A DNA stretch of 64,000 nt from Gnetum montanum (Eukaryota > Streptophyta > Gnetopsida > Gnetales > Gnetaceae). Location: positions 993,114 through 1,057,113 of the forward strand of contig MNCI01001825.1 in NCBI GenBank assembly GCA_015680685.1, given 5' to 3'. The position numbers and the translations under genes were made by a program. The notes under the pieces were generated by a model. That model made no database searches and had not been told where the DNA came from. It saw only the letters and a list, made by a program, of their open reading frames with translations. This document shows, one piece after another, positions 1-12,369 of the stretch (positions within the stretch are counted from its first letter, which is position 1; every line of letters begins with the position of its first letter).

Positions 1-200
1 GCACATGGAAAATATTCTATCTCTGGGGTGATCAATCCGCCAGAGCTTCGCTACTTTACGCCTAGGATTAGAAATGAGGGGAGTGCCGCCTCTTATTTAT
101 AGATTTGGCGACGGACCACGATATCGCGTACGCAATATCGCAAGAAACGACGCGATATCGCGTACGCGATATCACGGCTTGTGCAATTCGCATCTCATCA
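1..200 (-). mobile_element. LTR end of Athila-like family, cut by window edge
   Basis: The sequence matches the last part of the solo LTR at 11625-12696, including the shared stretch beginning gcacatggaaaatattc. It ends in the family terminus CTCATCA at 194-200. Read on the - strand it is U3 plus the start of R: palindromic GATATC motifs at 118-173, then a TATA box (TCTATAAATAAG) near 94-105. The other LTR end lies outside the window, so I cannot tell whether this is a solo LTR or part of a full element. Confidence 0.85.
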
Positions 201-359
201 AAGTGTTGTAAGGATGAATCAAAGAGCTCGTGTTTATTGTTGTACACAAGGTGTGCTCAGGTACACAATGCTCAAATAAAGATCCGTCCACACTTAGACC
301 TCCTGTTGCGAGCACTTGGAAAATACTCTAACTTTCAAACAGACTACAAGAGTTTCACT
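201..359 (-). mobile_element. Older LTR remnant of the same family
   Basis: This resembles the R/U5-like part of the family LTR: agctcgtgtttattg, the pair acacaaggtgtgctcaggtaca, then 'gagcacttggaaaatactc'. The same order occurs at 12410-12510 and 33770-33860. It abuts the terminus of the LTR at 1-200, so one LTR was probably inserted into another. The remnant has no recognisable ends of its own. Confidence 0.6.
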
Positions 360-452
360 AATTAGAGTAACCGCTCTAATAATTAGAATAAACCGCTAGA
401 GTAACCACTCTAATAATTAGAATAACTGCTAGAGTAACCGCTAGAGTAAGTG
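360..452. repeat. Short tandem repeat, about 35-bp unit
   Basis: The motifs ctctaataattagaata and ccgctagagtaacc alternate about three times. Copies differ by one or two bases. No gene is associated with it; it lies directly beside the LTR remnant. Confidence 0.75.
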
Positions 453-1150
453 GTGTCATCAAAATTGGTATGTTTTAGAAAGCTGTTTAGTTATTGCTTT
501 TAAGTAGAGAATCAACCAAAAGAAACAATTCATTTTTGATAGCTTAAATCAACTTAATATTTCTATCATCCTTAATAATTTTAATAATGAGGTGTTAGCT
601 TTGTGGTAAGATTTTTGATTTGAAGATTCCAGTGGCTCAACGTCCCTCACTCCCACCCCACTCCCCCCAACTCATGAGTTCCCATACAAATTTAACATGA
701 AACTAAAAGCCTATCTTTGATTCTCAATTAAATGAATTCCTATATTAATAGATTGACCCTTTTAAGTCAATACGTTAATGGTGCTTTCGATTTTATTCAA
801 AATTGCATCGGTCGTGGTAACCGTATGATAAATCCATTATGGTTTACCAGAACTTCAACTTCCACGAGAGCCTTTTCTCTTGAGCAAAAATCCACAAGTT
901 AACTGGTCCATATTTTTTAAAAAAGTTAGTTTTAGACCGGTCAAACTGTATTCAATCTAACTATAACTTCAAATATGATGTATAGTGACCGCGATACTTT
1001 ATAAAAAAATAAATTTCGCAAGAATATAGCTAACAACTTAGAGCTGCCCTTCACCGGCAAAAATTCTAACTTTCCCGCAGGCAAACCGGTTAATTTAATC
1101 AAATAAAGGCGGCGCCTTGGCACCGCTTTTAGAAATGCGGAGAAGCAGCC
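453..1150. other. Intergenic, no gene seen
   Basis: AT-rich sequence upstream of SRPRA. I see no protein similarity, no long repeat and no RNA gene. The - strand ORF at 941-1123 has no recognisable content. Confidence 0.6.
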
Positions 1151-1154
1151 GACG

Positions 1155-1170
1155 CTCTATATTTATAGTA
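1155..1170 (+). promoter_or_regulatory. Candidate SRPRA TATA box
   Basis: The sequence tctatatttatag lies about 300 bp before the proposed 5' UTR splice donor. A start site near 1190 would suit it. It rests on motif and position only; no transcript evidence is available. Confidence 0.4.
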
Positions 1171-1189
1171 AACGCTGGAATGGAATCGA

Positions 1190-2967
1190 TCTAAGTTGCT
1201 GTTTTATTTTCTGATTCTTTGAATTCTCCGCTGTTTCGTCTTTTGTTTTGGAGATTTTCGAAAGGAGGAAGTACGAAGGTCCACATCGATCTGCCTGAGG
1301 CTCAGACACGTATAAGTTTGCTGGATTATTTGTAATCTTCGTAGATATTACAATTCTTGTTATGTTATTTTCTGTATGATCCTTGTCACAATTTCAGCGT
1401 TCGAATCAAAATTTCTGCTTGTGTTGTGTTGTGTTGTAAAGAAATTGGTTGTTGAGCAACGAAATCTCGATTCAAGGTATGGTAGTTTTCGATTGAATTT
1501 TTTTTTTTAAATCGGGGATCCTGAAATTACTGTGTTGGGGCCAATGCATCATCTTAAACTTTTTTTGATATTGCGATTCATCCATCGCCTTGGGATGATA
1601 CTTGGCAATGAGGGTATATTTTTTTTTCTCGGTTTTGTAGGAAAAGTGTGCTATTTGAGTTGTGTTGTCTAGCAACGAAATCTCGATTCAAGGTACCGTA
1701 GGTTTCGATTGAGTTTTTTTAAAAAAAAAAATTGGGGATCCTGAAATTACTGTGTTGGGGCTAATGCATCATCCTAAACTGTTTTTTTGGTATTGCGATT
1801 CATCCATCGCCTTCGGATGATACTTGGTAATGAGGGCATATTTTTTCCTCGACTTTGTAAGAAAAGTGTGCGCTTTGAGTTGTGTTTCTTTTTGGCCGAG
1901 AAGCCAAACTACCAGTTAGTTGGACTTTGTCACAGAAAATAAATAATTATCATTATAATGCTATAATGCTGGGTCCAATTTAATTCAGAGTTGTGGTCAT
2001 GAATGGTTATACTTTTCTTTGTGTGTGTGTTAAATCAAAGTATGCTTGTATGATAAAACAGTATGAACATCTATTCCAATTTGATGCATGGAAAATTAAA
2101 GAACTTCTGCCTAGATGGCAATGGTTAAGGCGTACCTGAAGATCTTGATGTGTTGAGTGGATAGAGGCTTTATGCATAGCATGAGGGGCATGCAAGACCT
2201 GCATCGTTGGGTCATGTTAAATAATTAAAATTATGTGGTGGAAGTTTTTCCTTGGAAATACACTGTAGATAGTGCTGTGGTTTTCTGCTGACCCTATTAA
2301 AGCCATAAAAAAAATCCAAAGCATGCTTGTAACGAGTATAGTGTGTCCTTAGAGATCTTAATTTCCTTGTAAGCAAGCTCTATTTTAAAAAAAAACCTGT
2401 GAAATCAATGAGATGCGCAGACACGACAAGTTTCACTTATAAATCCTGCATTTTACATTTTCCAAGAAAAAGGGGAAAAAACATTAGGGCCTTGAGCTTT
2501 GAAGCATACACATGATGTCACTTTAGGATATTTTCTTCTCTGTGAATTGCAATTTTTTCATATTTTGGTATCCTAATATGCTATTCTTTGTTATTAAAAA
2601 TCACAAAAATTGTTGTACATATTTAATTCATGATTAGTTTATGATATGTTAGATTTTGGTTTAGTGGTTTTAATTCTCTAAAATTTGATGTTAACTCAAG
2701 TGCTTTATTTTCTCACTTTAATCCTTGAGAAATCAATTGTAACCATGTATGTTATAGCTTATGTTCTTTCTTGGTTGAATAATATTGTATTGAAGGCATG
2801 CTGTGACTTAACCTTTATTCTGCTTCTGTTCTGTGGTACCTGTGACATAAATATCTAAGTTTGTGTTGTCTTATCCAGGTCAACAGTCTTCCACTTGCGA
2901 GGAAAAGATTAACTTGAAAACCTTTTCTGCCTGTTCTAAAACAGTTTTTATAACATACAATTAAACA
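1190..2967 (+). other. SRPRA 5' UTR with a leader intron (inferred)
   Basis: No reading frame continues upstream of the ATG at 2968. A plausible leader exon ends at 1476 with donor AAG|GTATGG. A pyrimidine-rich acceptor, CTTATCCAG, ends at 2878 and leaves about 90 bases of UTR before the ATG. Introns in the 5' UTR are common in plant housekeeping genes. The donor region is tandemly duplicated (see the repeat at 1455-1887), so a second donor, AAG|GTACCG, exists at 1692/1693. The rest (1890-2870) is AT-rich with nothing else recognised. Confidence 0.5.
1455..1887 (+). repeat. 216-bp tandem duplication in the SRPRA leader
   Basis: Unit 1 (1455-1670) and unit 2 (1671-1887) both begin agcaacgaaatctcgattca. 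They share the order ggggatcctgaaattactg, aatgcatcatc, cattcatccatcgcctt-like sequence and gaaaagtgtg. Divergence is modest, mostly in homopolymer length plus a few substitutions, so the duplication is fairly recent. Both copies carry the candidate splice donor. Confidence 0.9.
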
Positions 2968-5900
2968 ATGTTGGAACAACTTCTTATCTTCACCAGAGGT
3001 GGTTTGATTCTTTGGACATGCCGAGAGCTTGGCAATGCACTGAAAGGATCTCCAATTGATACTCTTATCCGTTCATGCCTCCTAGAAGAGAGATCTGGTG
3101 ATTCCGCTTACCATTATGATGCCTCTGGTGCATCATACACTCTGAAATGGACTTTTCATAATGAGTTAGGATTGGTCTTTGTAGCTGTGTATCAAAGGAT
3201 TCTGCATCTTTTTTATGTTGATGAACTACTAGCCATGGTAAAACAAGAGTTTTCTGAGATCTACAATCCAAAGAAGACAACATATTTTAATTTTGATGAC
3301 ACATTTAGACAGTTAATGAAAGAGGCAGAGGCTCGTTCAGAAGAAATGAAAAAACTGAAGCAGCAGAATAAACTGATAGACCTGACAATGAATGGTCAGG
3401 AGCAAGTAGTGTCCTCCAAATCTGGGTTCCAAAAGAAGGAAGGAAGGAGCTCTGGTAAATCTGAGAGCAAAAATAGCGATGATGATGATGCTCGTAAGTC
3501 TGGTTTGAAGACAAAATTGGGTTCTCTCTCAAATGGTAAACCAACTGTAAATAAGAATGTTTATTCAAATAACAGAAAGAAACAAAACGGTAGCACGCAG
3601 AGCTCTAGTGAAGCAGCATTTGATGTAAATAAGTTACAGAAATTACGGTCCAAAGCTAGTAGAAAATCAGAACCGACCAAGACATCTAAGGAGGATCCTG
3701 TAAAAAGAAAGCCAAAGATGAATAGAGTTTGGAATGAGACATCTCATGATGCCAAACTTGATTTTACTGATCCAGTTGAGGAGAAAGGAGAAGAAAATAT
3801 AGTTGTCCTAAACAAGCAAGATAAAAGCATGATGGATGCCGATGATGTTGAAGACAATAGTGAAAGTGAGAGTGAGGAAGAAGCAGCTCAAGAAAAAGCT
3901 AATTCTGCACCAAAGAAGAGAGGATGGCTCTCTTCGATTTTCAACAGGTACTCCTTTTATTTTTCTTTATATGCTTTTCTTAACAATCATTTTTAATTTA
4001 ATATAGTTCTTTTTCTAACTATTATATAAGTTTAATTCATTTGATGATCATCATCCTAGTCTTGTTCCAACAAAATGGGGCTGGCTACCGAAGTTCTTTT
4101 TCGCCATTTGTCTCTATGACGAGCTAGATCTTTGTTGATTTGCAATTTTTGCCAATCATTCTATCATTTCTTCCCATGTTTTATCCTGTATGTGCCTTTT
4201 CTGTAGCAGTGATGTAGCAAACCTTTTTTTAATAGGCTCAATATCTTATCTTCTTTGCACATGCTCAAACCATTGAATACACCAGTCCTGTAACTTATCT
4301 GAAATACAAGTTATTCCAAGTCTTCCTCTGATCTCTATAATATGCAGTTTATCTCTTTTGGTAATATTTGGCATCCATCTAATGCATTTCTGCCACACTA
4401 ATTTGTTGTGCATGTCTCTTTTGTACTGCCCAACATTCAGTGTCATATAACATAGCCATCCTGTAAAAGTTTCTCTTTAGTTTTATTAGTATTTTTTTAT
4501 CACATAGAGTAGCACTAGCCTGTTTCCATTTTGACCAGCCCACCTCAATTCTCTTTCTTATATTTTTATCAATTTCACCATCTAATGGGAGCATCAATCC
4601 TAGGTAGCTGACTCATGAGCTTGATCCCTATATAGTTACACAAATATGCACTTCAAAGTTTTGTTCATGAAACTCCTGTATCTCTGAGTGCCTTCCAAGC
4701 TCTTATAGGAATGTTATCTGGTCAAGTAGCTTTTCCATTTTCAATTTTGATAAGGTTGTCTTCACCTCAGAAGGAAATTTTGATTCTTCTTCTTGCATGC
4801 CTTTTCTTGGAAATTTTTCATTTAATAATTCTTGAAAAAGTTTATTTCACTTATGCATTTAATTTTGCAGCGTGTCAGGGAATGCAGTTCTTGAAAAATC
4901 AGACCTGGAGCCTGCCCTGAAAGCATTGAAAGATAGGTTTATGACAAAGAATGTGGTATGCTGACTTTTCTTTTTGTAATCGGAGCTTTATAGTGGAATT
5001 GATCCTCTATTGAAGATTTTTAAAAACGTTTTCTGTCACAGGCTGAAGAAATTGCAGAAAAGCTCTGTGAATCAGTTGCTGCAAGCCTTGAAGGAAAGAA
5101 GTTGGGTTCTTTCACAAGAGTGTCCACTACTGTGCAGACAGCTATGGAAGAGGCTTTGTTACGTATTCTAACACCCAAACGATCTATTGATATTTTGAGG
5201 GATGTTCAGGCTGCAAAGGAACAGGGGAGACCCTATGTTATTGTTTTTGTTGGGGTTAACGGTGTTGGAAAATCAACCAACCTTGCTAAGGTATCTATCT
5301 GCATTTGCATGAGTAGTTCTTATAAATCTTTCTTATCGTTCTTTTACCCAACTTCTCTACCATGTCCAGGTTGCATATTGGTTGTTGCAGCATGATCTTA
5401 AGGTTATGATGGCTGCTTGTGACACATTTCGGTCAGGAGCTGTTGAACAGCTTCGAACACATGCTCGTAGGCTCCAGGTTTGGCACGACTCACCCTTTAA
5501 AAGATTTTGATATGTGTAAGTCATGTTTCTATAATCATTATATTGTGTTTCAGATTCCTGTTTTTGAGAAGGGATATGAAAAAGATCCAGCAGTTGTTGC
5601 AAAAGAAGCTATTCAGGAGGCTTTCAAAAGTAAAGCAGATGTTGTGCTTGTTGATACAGCTGGACGCATGCAGGTTTGTTCATTTAATTCACAATTGGTT
5701 AATTTTATGATAACTCAATAATCAGGAAAGTAAATACAATATATGCAACAGGACAATGAACCATTGATGAGAGCTCTTTCAAAATTAATCAACCTGAATA
5801 ATCCAGACTTGGTGCTTTTTGTTGGTGAGGCATTAGTTGGCAATGATGGGGTGGACCAGCTTTCTAAATTCAATCAGGCATGTTTAATCACTAACTTTTT

Positions 5901-6415
5901 GGCAGCTATGTCTTATAGTTTATCTTGCAGTGTCAGTTGTGTCAAACCCAGAGAAATCTTTTGAAAATTTGTTAAAAGGGAAACCTAACTAAAGATCTTT
6001 TATTTTTTGTTTAAATATAGAAATTGGCAGATTTTTCAACGTCTCCCAATGCAAGGCTGATTGATGGTATCCTGCTGACCAAGTTTGATACAATTGATGA
6101 CAAGGTATGGGTATTGTATGTTTTATGTTTATTTCTCAAATATGTTAAATTAATTGCACCTTGATGCACTACTTTTGATCAGTGATAGTATGCATGAAAA
6201 AACTTAAAAGTAAAAGGAGATATTGATACCTAGTTTCTGCAGCTCTTTTTTTCTTTGGTACGGAGCACCTAAAAGAATTTGTTTTACAGGTTGGAGCTGC
6301 ACTTTCTATGGTGTACATATCAGGATCACCAGTAATGTTTGTGGGTTGTGGTCAGTCATACACGGATCTGAAAAAGCTGAATGTCAAATCAATTGTAAAA
6401 ACCCTTTTGAAGTAG
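2968..6415 (+). CDS. SRPRA: Signal recognition particle receptor subunit alpha
   Basis: Binds the SRP-ribosome complex at the ER membrane and, with SRP54, hydrolyses GTP to hand the nascent chain to the translocon. Eight coding exons: 2968-3947, 4871-4955, 5042-5290, 5370-5477, 5554-5673, 5752-5877, 6021-6104 and 6290-6415. They sum to 1878 bp (625 aa, normal for plants) and the frame is open throughout. Residues 1-130 are the longin/SRX domain that binds SR-beta ([16 protein letters not shown] start). Residues 130-320 are a charged Lys/Ser/Asp linker. An N-domain helical bundle follows. The G domain has P-loop GVNGVGKS (about 426-433), DTFRSGA (456), DTAGRMQ (508), TKFD (576) and a GCGQSYTDL closing loop. 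All introns are GT-AG except the one after exon 6, which starts GC. The ATG is the first one, in the conserved N-terminal motif. It appears functional. Confidence 0.97.
4035..4615 (-). mobile_element. RTE-type LINE 3' fragment in SRPRA intron 1
   Basis: On the - strand, two overlapping frames give the conserved C-terminal part of plant RTE-clade reverse transcriptases: SYLG...[26 protein letters not shown] and, after a frameshift, RWFEHVQRR-like sequence. The 3' end at 4035-4090 reads GGCTGGCTACCCCA-like, then TTGGAACAAGACTAGGATGATGATC. This is the usual plant RTE/SINE tail (GGGATAAGGCTTTG-like plus a short repeat). The element is 5'-truncated, frameshifted and antisense to the host gene. I could not define a target duplication. 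Confidence 0.85.
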
Positions 6416-6690
6416 TAATTATGTGAAGTAGTATCGTAGGTGCAACTTGACGCTTTTTTAATGCTATATATATGAAGTTGAGGTAGACGCCACAAAGATG
6501 GTGCTGTTAGTTAGTGATACGACTCATGATGGGAAGAGAACTTTTAACTACAGTTTTCCCCCTTTTTTTGGGACATGAGACTGTTCATTTGTTTGAAATG
6601 GGCAGCTTTTAAATCAGTGTTTGTAATCCGCCTGTTATTCTCCCTTTCGAAGGCAAGTCTTGTTATGTTTTAAAATTAATGGTATGCACT
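6416..6690 (+). other. SRPRA 3' UTR (inferred)
   Basis: Sequence downstream of the TAG stop at 6413-6415 is T-rich and typical of a plant 3' UTR. A clear AATAAA-like signal is not unambiguous; the run aaaaataaaagaa at about 6763 is one candidate. The end is a guess. Confidence 0.35.
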
Positions 6691-8136
6691 AATTATTGGA
6701 TAGCTGGACACAATGGATTCTTTTGTTGCTTGAGTTAAGACTTTGCTATATCAATTATTTATGAAAAATAAAAGAACACCGAATTCTGGCTGAACTGGCT
6801 AGTTATGGAACTGGGATAGGCAATACATTCAAAGAAGCAACATTTGAATGAAGCAGATGTTGATACTCCCCTTTAAGAGAGAAAACCAAAACTGCTGTGC
6901 ATTGCAGAAATAAATGTTTGTAATAAATCCGGTAAGGCAATTTACATTATTGTTTTTTTTCGTTGAGTGCACAGACAACAGTATTTTTCACTCTATGAAG
7001 TGTATTGACAGCCGAACATATTTATTAAAAATAACGCAAACTCTGAAAACAAGTCGCAGACGGAGGGAAAAACAGCGCAGTATGTGAATCAAACGGTATT
7101 CGTGGGCTTCTTTGCATTTTAAGTTACCCTGGATCGCCTTTGGATGAATATTGGAAAAACTACAGGGTTTCTTCAAGAGTGAAAATTGAGAAAAATTACT
7201 TTTATTAATAAAGAGTCACAACTCGTAATTACAATACGAAAATATTTACACTGTAGAAATACAATTGGCTATGGACAATATAATTAGTATACAAATATTG
7301 ACATTATTGCTATAATTGGCTATGGACAATATAAATCTAAATACAATTTACTTCTATACATTATTGCTAAATAACGCGTCTACTTTGTATAGAGGTCAAA
7401 GATTTCTGGATTATAATAAGAAACTATTCACTATGCTATATGGCTTTACGAGGATAGACATCTCTATATATGGTTACCCAAGGATATTACCTTTACAAAT
7501 TATGGTCATGTGGGAGAGGTGTTAATATGAAACTTCTAGACGATATTTATCCTAACATATATAGTTAAAGTAGAATATTATTTTTAAGTTAACATTGTTA
7601 TTCTAAAAAGAGTTTTATCATTTGGAACACCAAATATTGGAAGTCGGTGCATATGGAATTTGATCAAATAAAGATAAACTTCAAATAGAAACTTGTCAAG
7701 TTTACTAATTGGGTTAAAAAGGACTTGATCAAAAAAGGAGCACATGGAAAAATGAGTGAAAAAGTTCAGCAACCTAGTGTAGAAGGTAAGATTGCTTTCC
7801 TAAACTTTAAATATGTTGTAGTCATTATGGATAATGCAGATCTCTCAAAATAGGGATTTCCATTTATTAAATATGGTTAGGTTTGTTTACTAATAAAGTT
7901 ATTGCAGTAGATATCGATAATTTCTTTAGTGAATTTGATATCTTTACTTTTGTGAAAACATGAGATGAAAAAAATTCTCCTAATATCTTTATTCCAAGCT
8001 TCTAAAGCATTTTCGTTAAAAATAATTGTTCCAAGGTAATAGGTAGACTTTTTGGTTGTACTGCTTGATTAAAAAGTTCAAAGATTATTTCATAAAGTTA
8101 CATAAAGTAAGGGTGATAGCCAATATTTGAGGGTTA
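6691..8136. other. Intergenic, no gene seen
   Basis: AT-rich sequence with only short meaningless ORFs. One small tandem duplication is visible: attggctatggacaatata occurs at about 7263 and again at about 7315. Element A starts just beyond this stretch. Confidence 0.6.
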
Positions 8137-8141
8137 AAGTG

Positions 8142-9127
8142 TGATGAGCGACAGGTACCCTACGCCCAACCATACAAATCATAAGCATTCATGCACAATC
8201 CGGTCGAATTCCTTGGATGGGATTAGTTGTGGCATCTAGATTGTTAGGCATTGATCATGGGACATTATCTTCCCACTTGGACTAGTGGTAGCTTTGTCAC
8301 GTATTGTTTAGTCCAAAGTGAGGCATATGATAATTGATGTTGTTGTGGCCTTATGTTGATCTTGACAATAATGGAGAAATTAATTATTTAATCTAGATAA
8401 CAACAAGAAGGTAAATCTAAACTAGCCTAAAGCGATGAGCATATGTCCTGGCTTATCGTACACACCTTAGGCTCATGTAACTATTACTGGGTTACCAAGC
8501 ATTATGCTACTGGGCAAACCAAGCAATAACACTATTAAGATTACCAAACGATTACACTTAAACGCTCAAAACCAGTCGTACTCATTTTGCTTTACCAATG
8601 AACAAGTAAAATACTTGGAAATGGAAATGATTAAACTAAGAAAACAGTAAAAACTATGCTAAGTAGAACAGTAAAACTAAGTTGATGCTGCAATGATGAA
8701 AAACAATCTCGATCTTTATTTCTAGACATGAATTGTGCCCAAGACACTTTACTCAAATAAAGCTTCTATACAACTACTCAACACCACACTACAAGCATTC
8801 ACTCTATCACTAAAACTACAAAAACAAATTGCAAGAGTTTACCTAAGGATGGAATGAAACTTATCCAGATCATGTGCCCGAGTGTCATATTTATAGGCAA
8901 GCATGCATCTCGCAATATCGGATATTTGATGATGTAGCATGTGCTACGATATTGGATATGTGATATTGTAGTGAATCAAAAATTGACTTTTTCATAAAAC
9001 CCATGTGACGTAGCATCTACAATGTAGTAGCCAACTAAGATGCATTGACAAGGATGCTACAACACAAGTGCGATGTAGCAACTATGACATAGCATTTGCA
9101 ATATCTCAACCAACTAATAATTCATCA
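8142..9127 (-). repeat. 3' LTR of element A
   Basis: 986 bp, starting TGATGAGCG and ending ATTCATCA. It aligns along its length with the LTR at 15581-16562: same order of accatac-, gtcttcccacttgg, cattatgcta and gatgtagcat blocks. The GATATC cluster of the family is eroded to isolated gatatt/gatatg words at about 8915-8970. Confidence 0.95.
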
Positions 9128-11619
9128 TACCCCCACAACTGACTAAAAACTCATCCTTGAGTTAACAGGATAGGATCAAGCTTTCTTTCCAAAATTGGGA
9201 AGGTACGAGATTATTGACTAACTTTGAGTGTCGCAATGGTGTGTACAAAAAATGACACAGTTACATGACAAAACAAAAACGAAATTTAAGATGGCTCGAT
9301 GTAGTTTGTGTTTCAGGAAATGGAGGCTCTTCCATCGACTTCCTCCCTTCATTGTGAGGCTTTTGGAATTGATATTTGTTCAGGAGCACTTGAAGTTTCT
9401 TCTCTTCTGTCCTTGTCTTCTTTTCCATTTGCTCTCTCTACTGAGTATGGCATAGAGACTCCTTTAGTTTTAATTATTGCATCAGCTTGCTTATTTCGCC
9501 AGTACTGGTAAAATCCTCCTAAGTACCATTCTTCGCTATTAGTTAGTGTAGGCCATAAAGGAAACGCTTAAAGCTGTGTCTTTATAGCTTCTGTGTTGTG
9601 AAGGTCCTCCTTCTGGTGTTCTCTTTAGGGCCATCTGCAATCAACAGGGTATGAAATTATTAGAATGTTCACACCAATTCTTAATAGCTCTTTACTTTAC
9701 TAATACCCTTGGTTAGATCAAGTTCTTATCATATTATGATTGCTGAGTTAGAAAAATTTGCAAAAAAGGAACCCCTTAGGTGTTATAGCTTTTAGTTACT
9801 TATGACCTTATATCGTTCTCCTAGCTTGTTATGACCTAAAATAGTTGATATGATCTATTAGGAGTATTATCTGAATCTTTCTAGCCTTGGTTTGATTGAT
9901 TAACTTTAAGATTATCATCATCTCTTTGTACTTACCCTTTATAGTATCTTTCGAGCGTTAGGAATTTTTGGCTCAAACTTTCAAATTTTTGTTTGATTAT
10001 ATTGCACAATGTACACCCACCCTGCCCCGCCACCCCCCGCAACTAAGTTGAGTGCTTTGGGATCAACAGGATTTAAGAATTTTGGAAATCGGAGCTACGA
10101 GGGCAAAGTTATGGCCTTTGGAAGCTAATGTGCAAAAGGGCCGAGGAAAAACTACAAAAACTTCTCTTGCTACAATTGAGAAAAATGAAAAATTTCACTA
10201 ACTATTGCATGTATATATACTATTTTTATATGCACGACATTGTAGATCATACATCATAGATACGACATTGTAGGTGCCTACAACATCGTAACTACGATGT
10301 CATTGTTAAAAAATTCAAATTTTTCATTGATTTTTTCTTGGAAAAAAATGAGTCAAATGAAATGTCTGGAAGATATAAAGCTTGTCTAGAGGGTCATGGG
10401 CCATGAGTAATGCACAGTTTTCAACAATTTAGCATTCAAGGTTCATGAAGAAGAAATCTCGAGTAATGGAAGTTTATGATATGGATAAGAAATGGATAAG
10501 GAATTTCTAATGTGTAGACAAATTATTAGATGATATGAAAAGTTTATTAGATGTTTTGGAAGGCACAAGATGATATGGAATTGCTTGGAAAGTATGAAAT
10601 ACAAGAGCTATACAAGTGGATCCTCCCCAAAGTAGGCTCCAACCCTTAATGCCCTTGTATAACCATGCCTGAAAGTATAATGAGGTATTTTATCATAAGC
10701 ATAATGAGTCCTTGTGTGTTATTGATGGTTAAGGTAATCATTAGCCCTTCTTTCCAAGATTCAAACCAAGTCCAAACCACTTTCTAGTGACATTGCATTG
10801 TTTCACCTCTCAGATTCACAACCATAAGACTAGCATAGTTGTAAGAAGTATCATCACTTGGCATTTTGTCCAAGTGAGGAGTTTATTCATTACACTTTTT
10901 ATTTTTATTTTTATAGATTTCTAAGAAGCCACCTACCTTCAAGCATGGGTAACATGTCTTTCTAGTGGGACCCCCAAAATTTATTTTATGCATGAATTTT
11001 ATTTTTAATTGTGTCAACCTTACCAGAGGACTACCTTTAGGCACGGATAACATGTCGTTCCAGTGACATGGTAAGGCAACACTTATTGTACTCTTACTCT
11101 CATTTTTCATTAGATCTACAAGGATATAATTACAATCTTAGTAATAAGATAGAACATACAACAGTGATTCAAGAGATTCCACAAATCCCCTTGAGGTTAC
11201 ATCCTTTACATTCCCACTTGGTTCTTCACTTTTTTGTCTAGGCATAATGATTACATGTTTATTCTTAGTTTTATTATGAAAAGAGTATCATTATGGTCAT
11301 GGTAAGAACCTCTTATTGTTGGAATGGATGGATGAATGTTGTGATCTCACTGTATAGATAATTAGTCCCTTATGATTGATAATATAGAGAAATCTTCACC
11401 TTATTAGGACTATATCTTGGTTTATTCAATGTGTTTTATAGAAATATGTATAAGTACCATGTAAACAAAGTATGAAAAATTGTAGAAGATATTAAGAATG
11501 AAAAAGATTAAAAAGAATGAAAAGGATTAAAAAGAAGCAAAACATATTAAAGAATTGCAATGGTTTAAGAACTGGAAAAGTATAAAAGAATGAAAAGATA
11601 TCAAAGAATATGAAAATTG
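9128..11619 (-). other. Element A 3' noncoding region and polypurine tract
   Basis: Reading on the - strand, the stretch ends in AACTCAAGGATGAG-like sequence and then GTGGGGGTA (9128-9136) against the LTR, a polypurine tract. Blocks at 10610-10680 and 10930-11060 (GGGCAT...GCCTACTTTGGGGAGG and the ACATG-centred 'taacatgtctttc' motif) recur in B and C in the same order. The + strand ORFs at 9228-9511 and the ORF at 10883-11110 have no recognised product. Confidence 0.7.
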
Positions 11620-11908
11620 GTAAGTGATGAGTGGCGAGGTACCCCTACACTCAACCATACGAAATGAGCGTAGCATGCACGATCCGGTCGAACTCCGCAA
11701 ACTAAATGCCTACATGCCCCATGGAACACTTGGGGTTAATCATTCGTTGTCTTCCCAGACTTACTTGTGTTTGTCACGGTGTATGGTTAAGTAAGTCTGA
11801 GGTATATGATTTTTTTAGTCTTTTCTGGTTTTATCTCCTATGCTATGAGGTGAAGGGTTGAGAAAACTAACTAACTCTAACTAGTGTCCTAAGTCTAAAT
11901 TAATTAGC

Positions 11909-12036
11909 GTAAGCATCCGTTCCCACTTACCGTACACACCCTGAACTATGCAACTGTGGCTACCAAACGCTNTGTAAGCATCCGTTCCCACTTACCGTAC
12001 ACACCCTGAACTATGCAACTGTGGCTACCAAACGCT
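11909..12036. other. Assembly gap with duplicated flanks
   Basis: A single n at 11972 separates two identical 63-bp copies (11909-11971 and 11974-12036, each starting gtaagcatccgttccc). This looks like an unmerged contig overlap rather than biology. Confidence 0.85.
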
Positions 12037-12369
12037 AATCATTACTGGGATCACCACAAGTAACGCACGTGCTCGAAGTGGTTGTACTGAGGTACTTAAC
12101 TAGCCTAAACGTAATAAGCAACTGATTCCTTGACTAGCCGTACACATCCGTAGATGCTCGTAATCAAGTCGTACTCATCCCGCGTTCTAGAAGTTGAGGG
12201 TGAGAGAGACTAATCGCGATGAGCAGCCGATTCCTTGATTAGCCGTACACATTCGTCAATGCTTGTAATCAAGTCGTACTCATGCCGTGCTACTGTAGGG
12301 TAGTAAATGACATGTAATAAATAACAGGTAATAAATAACATGTAATAAATAACAGGTAATAAATAACCT

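Noticed and set aside
105-365. 86-aa + strand ORF
   Set aside because: It runs through LTR palindromes and an LTR remnant; no protein similarity.
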